A model generated the notes under the pieces. That model made no database searches and was not told the origin of the DNA. It saw nothing but the letters and a program-made list of their open reading frames with translations. From positions 62,001 to 126,000 of the forward strand of contig NZ_AP024094.1 in NCBI RefSeq assembly GCF_015140455.1: a DNA stretch of 64,000 nucleotides, written 5' to 3'. The position numbers were made by a program, and so were the translations under genes. Position 1 is the stretch's first letter, and each line of letters begins with the position of its first letter. This DNA is from Jeongeupia sp. HS-3. Its GTDB lineage: Bacteria > Pseudomonadota > Gammaproteobacteria > Burkholderiales > Chitinibacteraceae. This document shows, one piece after another, positions 44,630 through 53,893 of this stretch.

Positions 44630-45069
44630 GCGATTTCGCCGATCGCTGGACCCAGCGGCTGCACAGCGGTTTTCCGCTGCTCGCGGCGATGGATGTCCGG
44701 CTGGTCGGCGATGCAAGGGCGTGGCAGTTGCACGCGCCGTTCGATCCCAACCGCAACGATCACGGCACCGCCTTCGGTGGCAGCCTGTCGACCCTGGCGA
44801 CGATCGCCGGCTGGCTTTACGTCAGCGTGCTTGCCGGTGACGCGTTCGACGTGGTGATCCAGTCGGGCAACGCGCATTTCGTCCAGCCGCTGCAGACCGG
44901 GCTGGTTTCGCAGGTCACCGCGGTGAGCGATGACGAACTGGTGCGCTTCCGCCAGACCCTGGCGCGACGCGGCCGGGCCCGGCTGACGGTGCATGCGTCG
45001 GTTGGCGACGGGACGAGCGAGGCGATGCGCTTCACCGGCCAGTATGTCGCGGTGAGATTGCCGGGATGA
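44626..45069 (+). CDS. YiiD C-terminal-like hotdog thioesterase
   Basis: A 147-residue hotdog-fold protein: FPLLAAMDVRLVG, a long central helix region with NDHGTAFGGSLSTLATIAGWLYV (the hotdog helix; candidate catalytic region), and FVQPLQTGLVSQVTAV. It resembles the YiiD_C putative thioesterase domain, in which acyl-CoA or acyl-carrier substrates are likely. It starts with GTG at 44626 overlapping the rhlE stop, so translation is coupled. The functional link to an RNA helicase is not evident. Confidence 0.82.
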   Translation: MSDFADRWTQRLHSGFPLLAAMDVRLVGDARAWQLHAPFDPNRNDHGTAFGGSLSTLATIAGWLYVSVLAGDAFDVVIQSGNAHFVQPLQTGLVSQVTAVSDDELVRFRQTLARRGRARLTVHASVGDGTSEAMRFTGQYVAVRLPG

Positions 45070-45077
45070 GGTCGAAA

Positions 45078-45104
45078 AAAAAGCCGCTGATTCAGCGGCT
45101 TTTT
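45078..45104 (+). terminator. terminator after the thioesterase gene
   Basis: AAAAAGCCGCTGA / TCAGCGGCTTTTT stem with minimal loop directly after the stop, T5 on the plus strand and an A-run (T on the minus strand) on the other side, so it may work in both directions. Confidence 0.88.
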
Positions 45105-45122
45105 CTATTGGCTAAATAACGT

Positions 45123-45434
45123 TCAGGCCGCAATCAGCCGCACCGCCAGCGGCGTGCCGCCGTCGATCTGCGCGATCAGCCGATCGATGTTCGGGTGCTT
45201 GCCCGGGAAGGCTTCGGCATCGGCGGTGTGCTCGGCATACAGGCGCAGGCCCTTGTCGGCGGCGATGGCATCGATGGCGCCGAATTCCTGATACAGCGCG
45301 TGATACACGCGCACGCTGCCGGCCTGACCGGGTTTGTTCTCGATGCGCGCGACGATCTCGTCGCCGTGCAGCAGTTCCAGCGCGGCGAGGTGGTCGATGG
45401 CCGGCAGGGTGTCGAGGGTATCTTTGAAGTTCAT
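45123..45434 (-). CDS. DUF2322 family protein
   Basis: A 103-residue cytosolic protein starting NFKDTLDTLPAIDHLAALELL with VRVYHALYQEFGAIDAIAADKGLRLYAEHT and ending HPNIDRLIAQIDGGTPLAVRLI, matching the small DUF2322 family along its length. Function unknown. It is convergent with the thioesterase gene and lies 36 bases downstream of the HD-domain gene in the same direction, so may be co-transcribed with it. Confidence 0.85.
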   Translation of the reverse strand: MNFKDTLDTLPAIDHLAALELLHGDEIVARIENKPGQAGSVRVYHALYQEFGAIDAIAADKGLRLYAEHTADAEAFPGKHPNIDRLIAQIDGGTPLAVRLIAA

Positions 45435-45470
45435 GGTGTTGAAACTCGTATCGGGATCGGAAGGGATGGT

Positions 45471-46385
45471 TTAGTTGTCGCTGCCCAGCGCATCGCGGCC
45501 CCAGATGGCCTCGGCGTTGAGTGCGGCTATGGGCGTGTCGACAATCGCGACGACGCGGAATTCGGCTTGCCGGGTATCGCGCTCGATCACTTCGCTCCCG
45601 CTAAGCACTGCAACGCGCGGCGCATCGGCGTGCTCGCCGGGAGCGCGGACGACGCCGGTTTCGCCATTGACGAGCGAGACGGTGCTACCGGGCGGATAGA
45701 CGCCGACGGTTTCGGTGAACAGCCGCGCCAGCTTGGCATCGACATCGCCGGCCAGGCTTTGCTTCAGCGCGGCGTCGGCGTGCTGTGCGTGCCGCCAGGC
45801 GCTTTGGGTCAGCAGCGCGCAATAGCGGTCGGCCAGACCGAGCAGGCGCGCTTCGAAGCGAATCGCATCGCCTTGCAGTTGCTGCGGATAGCCGCTGCCA
45901 TCGGGCACTTCGTGATGCTGCAGCACGCAATCGAGCCACAGCGTATCGGCGACGCCCAAGAGGCGCAGCGCATCGCGGCTGCTTTGCGGATGCTGCTGCA
46001 TGGCCTCGCGCTGCTCGGCGCTGAGCGGCGTGGTTTGCGTCGCCAGCGTGGTCTGCAGTGCCTGCATGCCCAGATTCATCGTCAGCGCGGCGGCCAGCAC
46101 CGGCAGGCGTTCGGCGCGCGGGTAGCCCAGCCGGGCGAGCACCAGTTCGACCACGATGGCGACATCGCAGGCGTGTCGCGACGGGTAGGCACTGCGCTGG
46201 TCGAGCAGGATTTGCGCCAGCGCGACACTGCTGTTCTGGGCGCAAGCCAGTTGCACTGCCTTGGCGATGGTGAGGATGTCGGTGGCGAACGGCGTGTCGC
46301 GGCCGCCATCGGCCAGCAATGATTCAAGACGGTGGCGGGCGGCGCGGACAAGTTGGGCAGGGCTGAGAGCGGTGGCGGGTGGCAT
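45471..46385 (-). CDS. degenerate HD-GYP-type domain protein
   Basis: The 304-residue product is read as an HD-GYP-related phosphodiesterase fold: helical segment to about residue 90, AALTMNLGMQAL where active enzymes have 'ALLHDIGK', then QQHPQSSRDALRLLG, LQHHEVPDGSGYPQQLQGDAIRFEARLLGLADRYCAL (the GYP part, well kept), and a C-terminal beta domain with VYPPGSTVSLVNGETGVV. The HD dyad is replaced, so cyclic-di-GMP hydrolysis is doubtful; a binding or regulatory role is more likely. No receiver or PAS domain is present. It is separated from the isc operon upstream by a terminator. Confidence 0.82.
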   Translation of the reverse strand: MPPATALSPAQLVRAARHRLESLLADGGRDTPFATDILTIAKAVQLACAQNSSVALAQILLDQRSAYPSRHACDVAIVVELVLARLGYPRAERLPVLAAALTMNLGMQALQTTLATQTTPLSAEQREAMQQHPQSSRDALRLLGVADTLWLDCVLQHHEVPDGSGYPQQLQGDAIRFEARLLGLADRYCALLTQSAWRHAQHADAALKQSLAGDVDAKLARLFTETVGVYPPGSTVSLVNGETGVVRAPGEHADAPRVAVLSGSEVIERDTRQAEFRVVAIVDTPIAALNAEAIWGRDALGSDN

Positions 46386-46445
46386 GGGATCTGGGCTCGG
46401 TCGTGGCGACGATTCTAGCCTATCTACCGTAGTAAGCTGGGCAGC

Positions 46446-46478
46446 AAAAAGGCCAACGTCCTTTGCCGACGTTGGCCT
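46446..46478 (-). terminator. terminator of the isc operon
   Basis: On the minus strand AGGCCAACGTC / GACGTTGGCCT (11 bp, seven-base loop) runs into TTTTT, 23 bases beyond the iscX stop. Confidence 0.88.
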
Positions 46479-46500
46479 AACGGTCTTGCGGGGACGACGC

Positions 46501-46701
46501 TCAGTCTTCGTCGGCTTCGTCGATCCACGCCAGCTGGATCGCTTCGAGAATCTTTTCGCCGCAATGCTTGGGGTCGTCGTTGAAATCCGGCAGCGCCATC
46601 ACCCAGTTGCGCAGGTCGACGAAATTGACCTTGAGCGGGCTGATTTCCGGGTGGGCTTCGGAGAGTTCGATGGCGATCAGACGGCTATCGGTCCATTTCA
46701 T
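46501..46701 (-). CDS. iscX: iron-sulfur cluster assembly protein IscX
   Basis: A 66-residue acidic protein that binds IscS and iron and tunes cluster assembly. The sequence MKWTDSRLIAIELSEAHPEISPLKVNFVDLRNWVMALPDFNDDPKHCGEKILEAIQLAW-type blocks match IscX (YfhJ) over the full length, with the conserved DFNDDP and EKILEAIQ. The ATG overlaps the ybaK stop (ATGA at 46698-46701). Last gene of the isc operon. Confidence 0.94.
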   Translation of the reverse strand: MKWTDSRLIAIELSEAHPEISPLKVNFVDLRNWVMALPDFNDDPKHCGEKILEAIQLAWIDEADED

Positions 46702-47183
46702 GGCTGGCTTTCCTCTTTGATTTTGGCGACGCGGCCGCCGGTGAGCGTGACCAGATGCTGCGGTGCCAGCGCGAACACGCTGTTCGGCGTGCCGGCGGCG
46801 GCCCACAGTTCGGCATGAGCAAGCAGGTCTTCGTCGATCAGCGTGATCGGGGCTTCGGCATGGGCGATCGGCGCGACGCCGCCGATGACGAAACCGGTCT
46901 TGGCACGAACGAAGTCGGCATCGGCACGGCCGATTTTCTCGCCGACCAAGGCCGCAACGGTTTTCTCGCAGACGCGATTGGCGCCGCTGGTCACGACCAG
47001 CACATGGCGCTCGCTGGCTTTGGCGCGCAGGATCACCGATTTGGCGATCTGCGCCACGCTGCAGCCGATCGCCGTGGCGGCATCTTGCGAGGTGCGGGTC
47101 GACGCGTCGAATTCGACGATGCGGGTTTCAACGCCGGCAGCCTCAAGCGCAGCGGCAACGCGTTGCTGGCTCTCGGACGCCAT
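46698..47183 (-). CDS. YbaK/EbsC family aminoacyl-tRNA deacylase-like protein
   Basis: A 161-residue member of the YbaK/ProX editing family, whose best known role is hydrolysis of mischarged Cys-tRNA(Pro) and similar. Motifs: RTSQDAATAIGCSVAQIAKSVILRA (catalytic Lys in AKSVIL), VVTSGANRV, GFVIGGVAPIAHA (GG-P loop) and LWAAAGTPNSVFAL. The ATG at 47181-47183 follows the fdx stop by one base and its own stop overlaps iscX, so it is firmly inside the isc operon, where it is not normally found. Specific substrate not known; a link to cysteine handling is an inference. Confidence 0.87.
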   Translation of the reverse strand: MASESQQRVAAALEAAGVETRIVEFDASTRTSQDAATAIGCSVAQIAKSVILRAKASERHVLVVTSGANRVCEKTVAALVGEKIGRADADFVRAKTGFVIGGVAPIAHAEAPITLIDEDLLAHAELWAAAGTPNSVFALAPQHLVTLTGGRVAKIKEESQP

Positions 47184-47184
47184 T

Positions 47185-47523
47185 TTAGTGGTGCTCGCGC
47201 GCGAGGTTGATGGTGTATTTGGGCAGCTCGACCACCAGCTCGGCATCGGCGACCAGCGCCTGGCACGACAGCCGTGAGCACGGCTCCAGCCCCCAGGCCT
47301 TGTCGAGCTGGTCTTCTTCCAGCTCTTCGGCGGGTTCGAGGCTCTGAAGGCCTTCGCGGATCAGCACATGACAGGTGGTGCAGGCGCAGGACATCTCGCA
47401 AGCGTGTTCGATTTCGATATCGTTTTCGAGCAGCGCTTGGCAGATCGATGTGCCGGGCTTTGCATCGAACACCGCGCCCTCGGGGCAGAGTATCGGGTGA
47501 GGCAATACAACAACTTGGGTCAT
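47185..47523 (-). CDS. fdx: ISC-type 2Fe-2S ferredoxin
   Basis: Electron donor for iron-sulfur assembly on IscU. The 112-residue protein has the adrenodoxin-type cluster motif: Cys42, Cys48, Cys51 and Cys87 within HACEMSCACTTCHV and PCSRLSCQ. The usual EEDQLDKAWGLE segment and a VELPKYTIN C-terminus follow. Fourteen bases separate it from hscA. Confidence 0.95.
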   Translation of the reverse strand: MTQVVVLPHPILCPEGAVFDAKPGTSICQALLENDIEIEHACEMSCACTTCHVLIREGLQSLEPAEELEEDQLDKAWGLEPCSRLSCQALVADAELVVELPKYTINLAREHH

Positions 47524-47537
47524 GGTTTTCGGTCCCC

Positions 47538-49394
47538 TTAGAAGTCGCTGACCTTGTGGCCAGCCAGCCCGCGGCTCACGGCTCTATCCATCCGGCGAGC
47601 GGCAAAATCGCTGCTGGTCTGATTGAGCGCTTCGGCCACGGTGCGAATGAGATGGGCATCGTCGCCGGTATTGGCGGCTTGCGATGCGGCCAGGGCGGCG
47701 TCGATATCGGCGCGCTCGGCGGCGTTCAACAGATCGCCATCCTGAGCTAGCGCGGCCAGCGTGGCGTTGATGATGCCTTCGGCATCGACGCGGGCTTCGG
47801 CGAGCTTGCGGGCTTCGAGGTCGTCACTGGCGTGCGCCATCGAATCACTGAGCATGCGGCCGATTTCGTCGTCCGACAGCCCGTACGACGGTTTGACGAC
47901 GATGCTCGCGGCAACGCCCGAGCTTTGCTCCTGCGCCGACACGCTCAACAAGCCATCGGCGTCGACCTGGAAGGTCACACGGATGCGTGCCGCGCCGGCG
48001 ACCATCGGCGGAATGCCGCGCAGCTCGAAGCGTGCCAGCGAGCGGCAGTCGGATACCAGCTCGCGCTCGCCCTGCAGCACGTGGATCGCCATCGCGGTCT
48101 GGCCATCCTTGAAGGTGGTGAATTCCTGCGCGCGCGCGGTCGGGATGGTGCTGTTGCGCGGGATGACCTTCTCGACCAGGCCGCCCATTGTTTCCAGGCC
48201 GAGCGACAGCGGAATCACGTCCAGCAGCAGCCAGTCGTCGTCGCCCTTGTTGCCGGCGAGCACATTGGCCTGCATCGCCGCACCGATGGCGACGACCTTG
48301 TCCGGGTCGAGGTTGGTCAGCGGCGGCTTGCCAAACAGTTCGGCGACCGCGCGGCGCACGTGCGGCATACGCGTGGCGCCGCCGACGAGGACGACGCCCT
48401 TGATGTCGTTGGCCGACAGCTTGGCATCGCGCAGCGCGCGTCGCACCGGGGTGATGGTTTTCTGCACCAGATGTGCGGTGATCTGCTGGAAGACCTCGGC
48501 CGTGAGTTCGACATCGATGACTGTGTCGTCCGAGAGTTTGGCGGTGATCTGCGCGTGATCGTGGTCGGTGAGTTCTTCCTTGGCCTGACGCGCGCGGGTC
48601 AGCAGCAGGCGTGCGTCCTTGTCGTTCAGCTTCGAGAGCTTGGCTTCTTCGAGTATCCAGCAATACAGCCGGTGATCGAAGTCGTCGCCGCCCAGTTGCG
48701 AGTCGCCGCTGGTTGCGCGGACTTCGAACACGCCGCGCGTGAGCTCGAGAATCGAGACGTCGAAGGTGCCGCCGCCGAGGTCATAGACGACGTAAGTGCC
48801 TTCGGCCGCATTATCCAACCCGTAGGCAATGGCTGCGGCGGTTGGTTCGTTCAGCAGGCGCAGCACGTTCAGGCCGGCCAGCCGCGCGGCATCCTTGGTG
48901 GCCTGGCGCTGGGCATCGTCAAAATAAGCCGGGACGGTGATCACCGCGCCGACGAGTTCGCCGCCGAGGCTCTGCTCGGCGCGGGCGCGCAGCGCCTTGA
49001 GGATGTCGGCCGAGACTTCGACCGGGCTTTTGATCCCGCCCGCGGTCGAGAGCTTGAGCATGCCCGGCTCGTCGACGAAACGGTAAGGCGTGGCGGCATC
49101 GGCAACGTCGGTCAGTCCGCGGCCCATGAAGCGCTTGACTGAGACGACGGTGTTGGCCGGGTCCTGATTGAGTTTTTTCTGTGCGCCGTGGCCCACCGTG
49201 ACAACGCCGTCGGCGGCGTAGTGGACGATGGACGGCAGCAACATGCGGCCGGCGTCGTCGGGCAGACAGGCTGCGCTGCCGCTACGGACGGTTGCGACCA
49301 GCGAATTGGTCGTGCCAAGGTCGATGCCGACCGCGAGGCGGTGCTGGTGCGGCGCGGCGGAAAGGCCGGGCTCGGAAATCTGCAGTAGGGCCAT
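47538..49394 (-). CDS. hscA: Fe-S assembly chaperone HscA
   Basis: Specialised Hsp70 that, with HscB, releases clusters from IscU. The 618-residue product has the HSP70 signature [73 protein letters not shown] and a substrate-binding domain with [21 protein letters not shown]. It lacks the long acidic EEVD-like tail of DnaK and fits HscA. It lies between hscB and fdx in the normal isc order. Confidence 0.95.
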   Translation of the reverse strand: MALLQISEPGLSAAPHQHRLAVGIDLGTTNSLVATVRSGSAACLPDDAGRMLLPSIVHYAADGVVTVGHGAQKKLNQDPANTVVSVKRFMGRGLTDVADAATPYRFVDEPGMLKLSTAGGIKSPVEVSADILKALRARAEQSLGGELVGAVITVPAYFDDAQRQATKDAARLAGLNVLRLLNEPTAAAIAYGLDNAAEGTYVVYDLGGGTFDVSILELTRGVFEVRATSGDSQLGGDDFDHRLYCWILEEAKLSKLNDKDARLLLTRARQAKEELTDHDHAQITAKLSDDTVIDVELTAEVFQQITAHLVQKTITPVRRALRDAKLSANDIKGVVLVGGATRMPHVRRAVAELFGKPPLTNLDPDKVVAIGAAMQANVLAGNKGDDDWLLLDVIPLSLGLETMGGLVEKVIPRNSTIPTARAQEFTTFKDGQTAMAIHVLQGERELVSDCRSLARFELRGIPPMVAGAARIRVTFQVDADGLLSVSAQEQSSGVAASIVVKPSYGLSDDEIGRMLSDSMAHASDDLEARKLAEARVDAEGIINATLAALAQDGDLLNAAERADIDAALAASQAANTGDDAHLIRTVAEALNQTSSDFAARRMDRAVSRGLAGHKVSDF

Positions 49395-49464
49395 GGTTCG
49401 CAGCTAGTAAAAACGTGTTTGCACGTGGGCGCGGGCGGGGTAGTGGAACCCGCGTTCGCCAACG

Positions 49465-49998
49465 CTAAAAAAGCACCGATTCGATGGCATCGCCGATTTC
49501 CTCGTTCAGCTTTTCGAGGAAGCGCAGCTTGCGCACGGCCATCGCGGCGGCGGGGTAATCGCGATCGATATCGATAAGATCGCCCAGTTCTTCGGTCAGC
49601 GCGGCGGTCTCGGTGGCCAGATCGCGGTTGAGTGCTTCCAGCGCATCAACACTGCGGCCGGCACGGGTCTCGGCAATCGCTTCACGCCATTCCATCTGCG
49701 CCATGAGGAAATCAATCGGCATCGCCGTATTGGTTTCTTCCTCGGTATCGACGCCAGCGAGTGACAGCAAGTACCGGCCGCGCGCCAGCGGCGACTTCAG
49801 CGTCTGGTACGCCTCGTTGACGCGGGTGGCGATCTGCAAGCTCATGCGCCGCGTGGCGTCGTCATGGCTGGCGAAACGATCCGGGTGGTAGTCGGTTTGC
49901 AGCGCCTTGTAGCGCGCGTCGAGCGCACGGCGATCCAGCGCAAAGGTCTGCGGCAAATCGAAGAGCGTGAAGTGGGATTGGGCGAAATCGAAATTCAT
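49465..49998 (-). CDS. hscB: Fe-S assembly co-chaperone HscB
   Basis: J-domain protein that brings IscU to HscA. The 177-residue product (ATG at 49996-49998) has FTLFDLPQTFALD, the J-domain HPD in TDYHPDRF, NEAYQTLKSPLARGRYLL and a C-terminal three-helix IscU-binding bundle (FLMAQMEWREAI, AVRKLRFLEKLNEEI). Upstream readings from 50070 are not needed. Confidence 0.94.
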   Translation of the reverse strand: MNFDFAQSHFTLFDLPQTFALDRRALDARYKALQTDYHPDRFASHDDATRRMSLQIATRVNEAYQTLKSPLARGRYLLSLAGVDTEEETNTAMPIDFLMAQMEWREAIAETRAGRSVDALEALNRDLATETAALTEELGDLIDIDRDYPAAAMAVRKLRFLEKLNEEIGDAIESVLF

Positions 49999-50039
49999 CA
50001 GCGATCCATCAGGCCGGCGCACAGGCCGGCCGGCGGGGG

Positions 50040-50363
50040 TCAGACGTGGAAGCTCTCGCCACAGCCGCACTCGTTCTTCACGTTCGGATTGTTGAACTTG
50101 AAGCCTTCGTTCAAGCCTTCCTTGGTGAAATCGAGCTCGGTGCCGTCGATGTACGCCAGGCTTTTGGCGTCGGTGTACAGGCGCACGCCGAAGCTTTCGA
50201 ATACGAGGTCGTCTTCGACCGCGACGTCGACAAACTCCAGTTTGTACGCCATGCCCGAGCAGCCGGCGGTTTTCACGAACAAGCGAATGCCAAGGCCCTT
50301 ACCGCGCTTGGCGATAAAGTTGGCGATGTGCTGTGCAGCAGGTTCGGTGAGTGTGAGAGCCAT
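50040..50363 (-). CDS. iscA: A-type iron-sulfur carrier IscA
   Basis: Cluster carrier/iron donor of 107 residues with the three conserved cysteines, Cys35 in AGCSGMAY and Cys99/Cys101 in ECGCGESF, and the [11 protein letters not shown] start. Normal place after iscU. Confidence 0.96.
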   Translation of the reverse strand: MALTLTEPAAQHIANFIAKRGKGLGIRLFVKTAGCSGMAYKLEFVDVAVEDDLVFESFGVRLYTDAKSLAYIDGTELDFTKEGLNEGFKFNNPNVKNECGCGESFHV

Positions 50364-50417
50364 GTCTTGTTTACTCCTGAAACAGGCGGCGAGCTTGCGC
50401 CCGCCCCTGGCGCGACA

Positions 50418-50798
50418 TCAGTCGTGCTTTTTCTTGTAGTCGGCCACGGCGGCCTTGATTGCATCTTCGGCGAGAATCGAGCAATGGATCTTGACCGGCG
50501 GCAAGGCCAGTTCTTCGGCGATCTGGGTGTTCTTGATCGACAGCGCTTCGTCCAGCGTCTTGCCCTTGACCCATTCGGTCACCAGCGAGCTCGATGCAAT
50601 CGCCGAGCCACAACCGTAGGTCTTGAACTTTGCATCTTCGATGATGCCATCGGCGCCGACCTTGATCTGCAGCTTCATCACGTCGCCACAGGCCGGAGCG
50701 CCGACCATGCCGGTGCCGATCGCGTCGTCACCCTTGTCGAACGCGCCAACATTGCGCGGGTTTTCGTAGTGGTCGAGGACCTTTTCGCTGTATGCCAT
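50418..50798 (-). CDS. iscU: iron-sulfur cluster scaffold IscU
   Basis: Scaffold on which 2Fe-2S and 4Fe-4S clusters are built. The 126-residue product (ATG at 50796-50798) has Cys37 (APACGDVM), Cys63 (YGCGSAIASSS) and Cys106 (IHCSILAEDAI), the HENPRNVG-like start and the LPPVKIHC motif recognised by HscA. About 160 bases separate it from iscS, longer than the other gaps. That gap holds a small hairpin (GTGGGCAT/ATGCCCAC, 50899-50915). Confidence 0.97.
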   Translation of the reverse strand: MAYSEKVLDHYENPRNVGAFDKGDDAIGTGMVGAPACGDVMKLQIKVGADGIIEDAKFKTYGCGSAIASSSLVTEWVKGKTLDEALSIKNTQIAEELALPPVKIHCSILAEDAIKAAVADYKKKHD

Positions 50799-50959
50799 TT
50801 CGATTACCTCTGTTTCAGTGAGCGCCGGATCAGTGAGTCGGCACATTAACTATTCAATCGCGCCGCGCCGAAAGGGCAGGCTAGGCGCCGGTTCGCGAGG
50901 TGGGCATTATGCCCACGAGCGGGGCGGCAACAACGCCAGCCCGCACGCCGCGGATGCGA

Positions 50960-52168
50960 TTAGTGGGCGGCCCATTCGATGGTCGAAATATCGATGCCTT
51001 CCTTGTACATATCCCACAACGGCGACAGCTCGCGCAGCTTGCCGATCTTTTCGTGGATCAGCTTCACCGCGAAGTCGATGTCGTCCTCGGTGGTGAAGCG
51101 GCCGATGCTGAAGCGGATCGAGCTGTGCGCCAGTTCGTCCGAACGGCCCAGCGCGCGCAGCACATAAGACGGTTCGAGCGAGGCCGAAGTGCATGCCGAA
51201 CCCGACGACACCGCCAGGTCTTTCAATGCCATGATCAAGGATTCGCCTTCGACGAAGTTGAAGCTGACGTTGAGGTTGTGCGGCACGCGCTGTGCCATGT
51301 CACCGTTCAGATGCGTTTCTTCGATATCGGACAGACCGGCCCAGAGGCGATCACGCAGCATGCGGGTGCGCTCAAGCTCGGCGGCCATGTCTTCACGGGC
51401 AATGCGGAAGGCTTCGCCCATGCCGACGATCTGGTGCGTCGCCAGCGTGCCCGAACGGAAACCACGCTCGTGACCGCCGCCGTGCATTTGTGCTTCGAGG
51501 CGCACACGCGGCTTGCGGCGGATGTACAGCGCGCCGATGCCTTTCGGGCCATAGGTCTTGTGCGCCGACATGCTCAGCAGGTCGATCTTGAGCTTCTGCA
51601 GGTCGATTTCGACCTTGCCAGTGGCTTGAGCAGCATCGACGTGGAAAATGATCCCGCGTTCGCGGCAGATCTCGCCGATGGTTTCGACATCCTGGATCAC
51701 GCCGATTTCGTTGTTCACGAACATGATCGACACGAGGATGGTATCCGGGCGCAGCGCGGCCTTGAACACGTCCAGATCGATCAGGCCGTCTTCCTTGACG
51801 TCCAGATAGGTGACTTCAAAGCCTTGGCGTTCAAGCTCGCGACACGGGTCAAGCACGGCCTTGTGCTCGGTCTTCACCGTGATGATGTGCTTGCCCTTGG
51901 TCTTGTAGAAGTTGGCCGCACCCTTGATCGCGAGGTTGTCTGACTCGGTCGCGCCCGAGGTGAAGACGATTTCCTTCGGGTCGGCGTTGAGCAAGGCGGC
52001 AACTTGTTCGCGCGCTTCCTCGACCGCAGCTTCCGCGTCCCAGCCATAGGCGTGCGAGCGGCTCGCCGGGTTACCGAAAATCTCGGTCAGGTACGGAATC
52101 ATCTTTTGCGCCACGCGCGGATCGACCGGGGTGGTGGCGGAGTAATCGAGGTAGATCGGCTTCTTCAT
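50960..52168 (-). CDS. iscS: cysteine desulfurase IscS
   Basis: PLP enzyme that takes sulfur from L-cysteine for Fe-S clusters and tRNA thiolation. The 402-residue product has [29 protein letters not shown], a [10 protein letters not shown] motif, the PLP lysine in [17 protein letters not shown] and the active-site loop [21 protein letters not shown]. It ends in TIEWAAH, the usual IscS C-terminus. Confidence 0.97.
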   Translation of the reverse strand: MKKPIYLDYSATTPVDPRVAQKMIPYLTEIFGNPASRSHAYGWDAEAAVEEAREQVAALLNADPKEIVFTSGATESDNLAIKGAANFYKTKGKHIITVKTEHKAVLDPCRELERQGFEVTYLDVKEDGLIDLDVFKAALRPDTILVSIMFVNNEIGVIQDVETIGEICRERGIIFHVDAAQATGKVEIDLQKLKIDLLSMSAHKTYGPKGIGALYIRRKPRVRLEAQMHGGGHERGFRSGTLATHQIVGMGEAFRIAREDMAAELERTRMLRDRLWAGLSDIEETHLNGDMAQRVPHNLNVSFNFVEGESLIMALKDLAVSSGSACTSASLEPSYVLRALGRSDELAHSSIRFSIGRFTTEDDIDFAVKLIHEKIGKLRELSPLWDMYKEGIDISTIEWAAH

Positions 52169-52194
52169 TGTGCGGGTGCTCCTGTGTGCCCGGA

Positions 52195-52683
52195 CTATCG
52201 CTGGGCGGGAAATTCACTGTGTCGAACGTTGCGCGCATCGACGAGTACATTGGCGGCGTCTGCGCGGCGGCGCAGTTTTTCTTGCTGCTTCTCGACCAGT
52301 TGCGCCAGCGTGACCGACGAGAGAAATTCAAAGATGGTGGCGTTGAGCCCGCTCCACAAATCGTGGGTCATGCAGCGGTGCTCTTCCAGACAGTTTTCCT
52401 TGCCACCGCACTGGGTGGCATCGATCGGCTCGTCGACGGCGCAAATGATCGCCGCGACGGTGATTTCGCTTGAAGGTCGCGCCAGACAGTAACCGCCACC
52501 GGGCCCGCGTACGCTGTCGACGAGTTCGCGCCGGCGCAGCTTGCCAAACAGCTGTTCAAGATAGGAAAGCGAGATTTGCTGCCGCTCACTGATGCCGGAC
52601 AGCGTCACCGGGCCACCGGCTTCGCGCAGGGCGAGGTCGAGCATGGCGGTAACGGCAAATCGGCCCTTGGTGGTCAGTCGCAT
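52195..52683 (-). CDS. iscR: Fe-S-sensing Rrf2-family regulator IscR
   Basis: Represses the isc operon when it carries a 2Fe-2S cluster. The 162-residue product has the [18 protein letters not shown] winged-helix start, [24 protein letters not shown] recognition region and the cluster ligands Cys92, Cys98, Cys104 with His107 ([17 protein letters not shown]) at exactly the E. coli positions. First gene of the operon, 26 bases before iscS. Confidence 0.96.
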   Translation of the reverse strand: MRLTTKGRFAVTAMLDLALREAGGPVTLSGISERQQISLSYLEQLFGKLRRRELVDSVRGPGGGYCLARPSSEITVAAIICAVDEPIDATQCGGKENCLEEHRCMTHDLWSGLNATIFEFLSSVTLAQLVEKQQEKLRRRADAANVLVDARNVRHSEFPAQR

Positions 52684-52716
52684 CGTGCGCTCTTCAATCC
52701 TTCGATGATCGGTCTG

Positions 52717-52747
52717 ATCGTAAAATACCCTAGCATTTTAGTCAACT
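52717..52747 (-). promoter_or_regulatory. isc operon promoter with probable IscR site
   Basis: On the minus strand TTGACT (52745-52740), 17-base spacer, TACGAT (52722-52717), about 27 bases from the iscR ATG to the predicted start. The segment TTGACTAAAATGCTAGGGTAT resembles type 1 IscR sites overlapping the core promoter, implying autorepression. By eye only. Confidence 0.65.
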
Positions 52748-52796
52748 AAAAACTTGACTGAATTACTCGGCTATTCCGACTGCGTCCGACGTCTGT

Positions 52797-53549
52797 TCAT
52801 TCAACAATCTTGTTCAGATAGTTCGGATCGAACTGGTCGGTTTTGGCGCGTTCCGCGCTGCAATCGACGCCGAGTTGTTCGAGCTTCTTCAAGATCGCCT
52901 CGACCTTGGCATCGGTGTTGACCGAGTGATCCAGCAGGCCATGGATGGCCTTGACCACCGGGTCGTTGATGTCACCGGAAATGCCGTAAGCCGAGAAACC
53001 CAGTTGCTCGGCTTTTTGCATCCGTGCACTGTCGGTGCTCGATTCGATGATCCGCGCCGGATTGCCTACCGCAGTGGCGCCGGCGGGAACGGGTTTGACC
53101 ACCACCGCGTTGGAGCCAACCTTGGCGCCGGCGGCAATGGTGATCGGGCCGAGGATTTTTGCACCGGCACCGACGATCACGCCGGCTTCCAGGGTCGGAT
53201 GACGCTTGCCCTTGTTCCACGAGGTGCCGCCGAGCGTGACGCCGTGGTACAGCGTGCAGTCGTCGCCGATCTCGGCGGTTTCGCCGATCACAATGCCCAT
53301 GCCGTGATCGAGAAACACGCGCTGGCCGATGGTGGCGCCAGGGTGGATTTCGATGCCGGTGAGAAAACGGCCGATGTGCGAGATAAAGCGCGCCAGCAGC
53401 TTGAAGTCACGCCGCCACAGGCCGTTGGCGACAACATGCAGCGTCAGTGCGTGAAAGCCCGGGTAACAGGTGATCACTTCCCAGACCGAACGGGCGGCGG
53501 GGTCGCGATCAAAAACGACTCGGATATTTTCACGCAGGCGGGCAAGCAT
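52797..53549 (-). CDS. cysE: serine O-acetyltransferase CysE
   Basis: First step of cysteine synthesis (serine plus acetyl-CoA to O-acetylserine). The 250-residue product has an N-terminal helical part and a left-handed beta-helix of hexapeptide repeats: [51 protein letters not shown] and [24 protein letters not shown]. The active-site His residues of DHGMG and YHGVT are present. It sits directly upstream of iscR with the same orientation, a frequent arrangement that supplies cysteine to IscS. A GAGTA-TTT-TACTC dyad (53578-53590) lies 28 bases before its ATG. Confidence 0.95.
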   Translation of the reverse strand: MLARLRENIRVVFDRDPAARSVWEVITCYPGFHALTLHVVANGLWRRDFKLLARFISHIGRFLTGIEIHPGATIGQRVFLDHGMGIVIGETAEIGDDCTLYHGVTLGGTSWNKGKRHPTLEAGVIVGAGAKILGPITIAAGAKVGSNAVVVKPVPAGATAVGNPARIIESSTDSARMQKAEQLGFSAYGISGDINDPVVKAIHGLLDHSVNTDAKVEAILKKLEQLGVDCSAERAKTDQFDPNYLNKIVE

Positions 53550-53577
53550 GGCGGCGATGGTATGGCGGCAGAAAGTT

Positions 53578-53590
53578 GAGTATTTTACTC
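53578..53590. promoter_or_regulatory. dyad upstream of cysE
   Basis: GAGTATTTTACTC: five-base arms around TTT, placed where an operator for cysE could lie. No matching regulator can be named. Confidence 0.3.
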
Positions 53591-53845
53591 TACTTTACAA
53601 GGCAAGGCCAGCGCGCGATGTCGGTTCAAGTTATTGATTTTATTGGGAAAAATAGCGTGCCGCTATTCTTGGGTGATGGCCTGTTCGGGGTGGCTGCGCT
53701 TGTTTGGGCGATGGGTGTGCCCAGCGCATGCCAGCGCTGATTGCCGGCATGGAGCCCAGGCAGGATTGATCGGCACCCGAGCAGTATCAGGTCGTCTCTG
53801 AAACAGTGGCTGCGGCGTGCTCGCGGTTCAAAGGGCGGGGAGATG
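53591..53845. other. intergenic region without a called gene
   Basis: Together with flanking sites, 53550-53893 is the longest gap in the window. It must hold the cysE promoter. I see a 40-codon reading frame at 53618-53740 but no evidence that it is translated. Nothing else is recognised before the katA terminator. Confidence 0.6.
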
Positions 53846-53874
53846 AAAAAACGGGCGCCTGAAGCGCCCGTTTT
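53846..53874 (-). terminator. terminator of the catalase gene
   Basis: On the minus strand AAAACGGGCGC / GCGCCCGTTTT stem with a five-base loop followed by TT, 20 bases beyond the catalase stop. Confidence 0.88.
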
Positions 53875-53893
53875 GCTTGGTGCGTGTATCGCC

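Noticed and set aside
50899-50915. GTGGGCAT/ATGCCCAC hairpin between iscS and iscU, considered as a terminator
   Set aside because: No U-tract, and downstream isc genes must be transcribed through it; may be an mRNA processing element but unsupported.
53618-53740. Forty-codon reading frame (starting MSVQVIDFIG) in the gap between cysE and the catalase terminator
   Set aside because: No clear ribosome-binding site at normal spacing, no similarity, and length within chance expectation. It might be a small protein, but nothing in the sequence supports translation.
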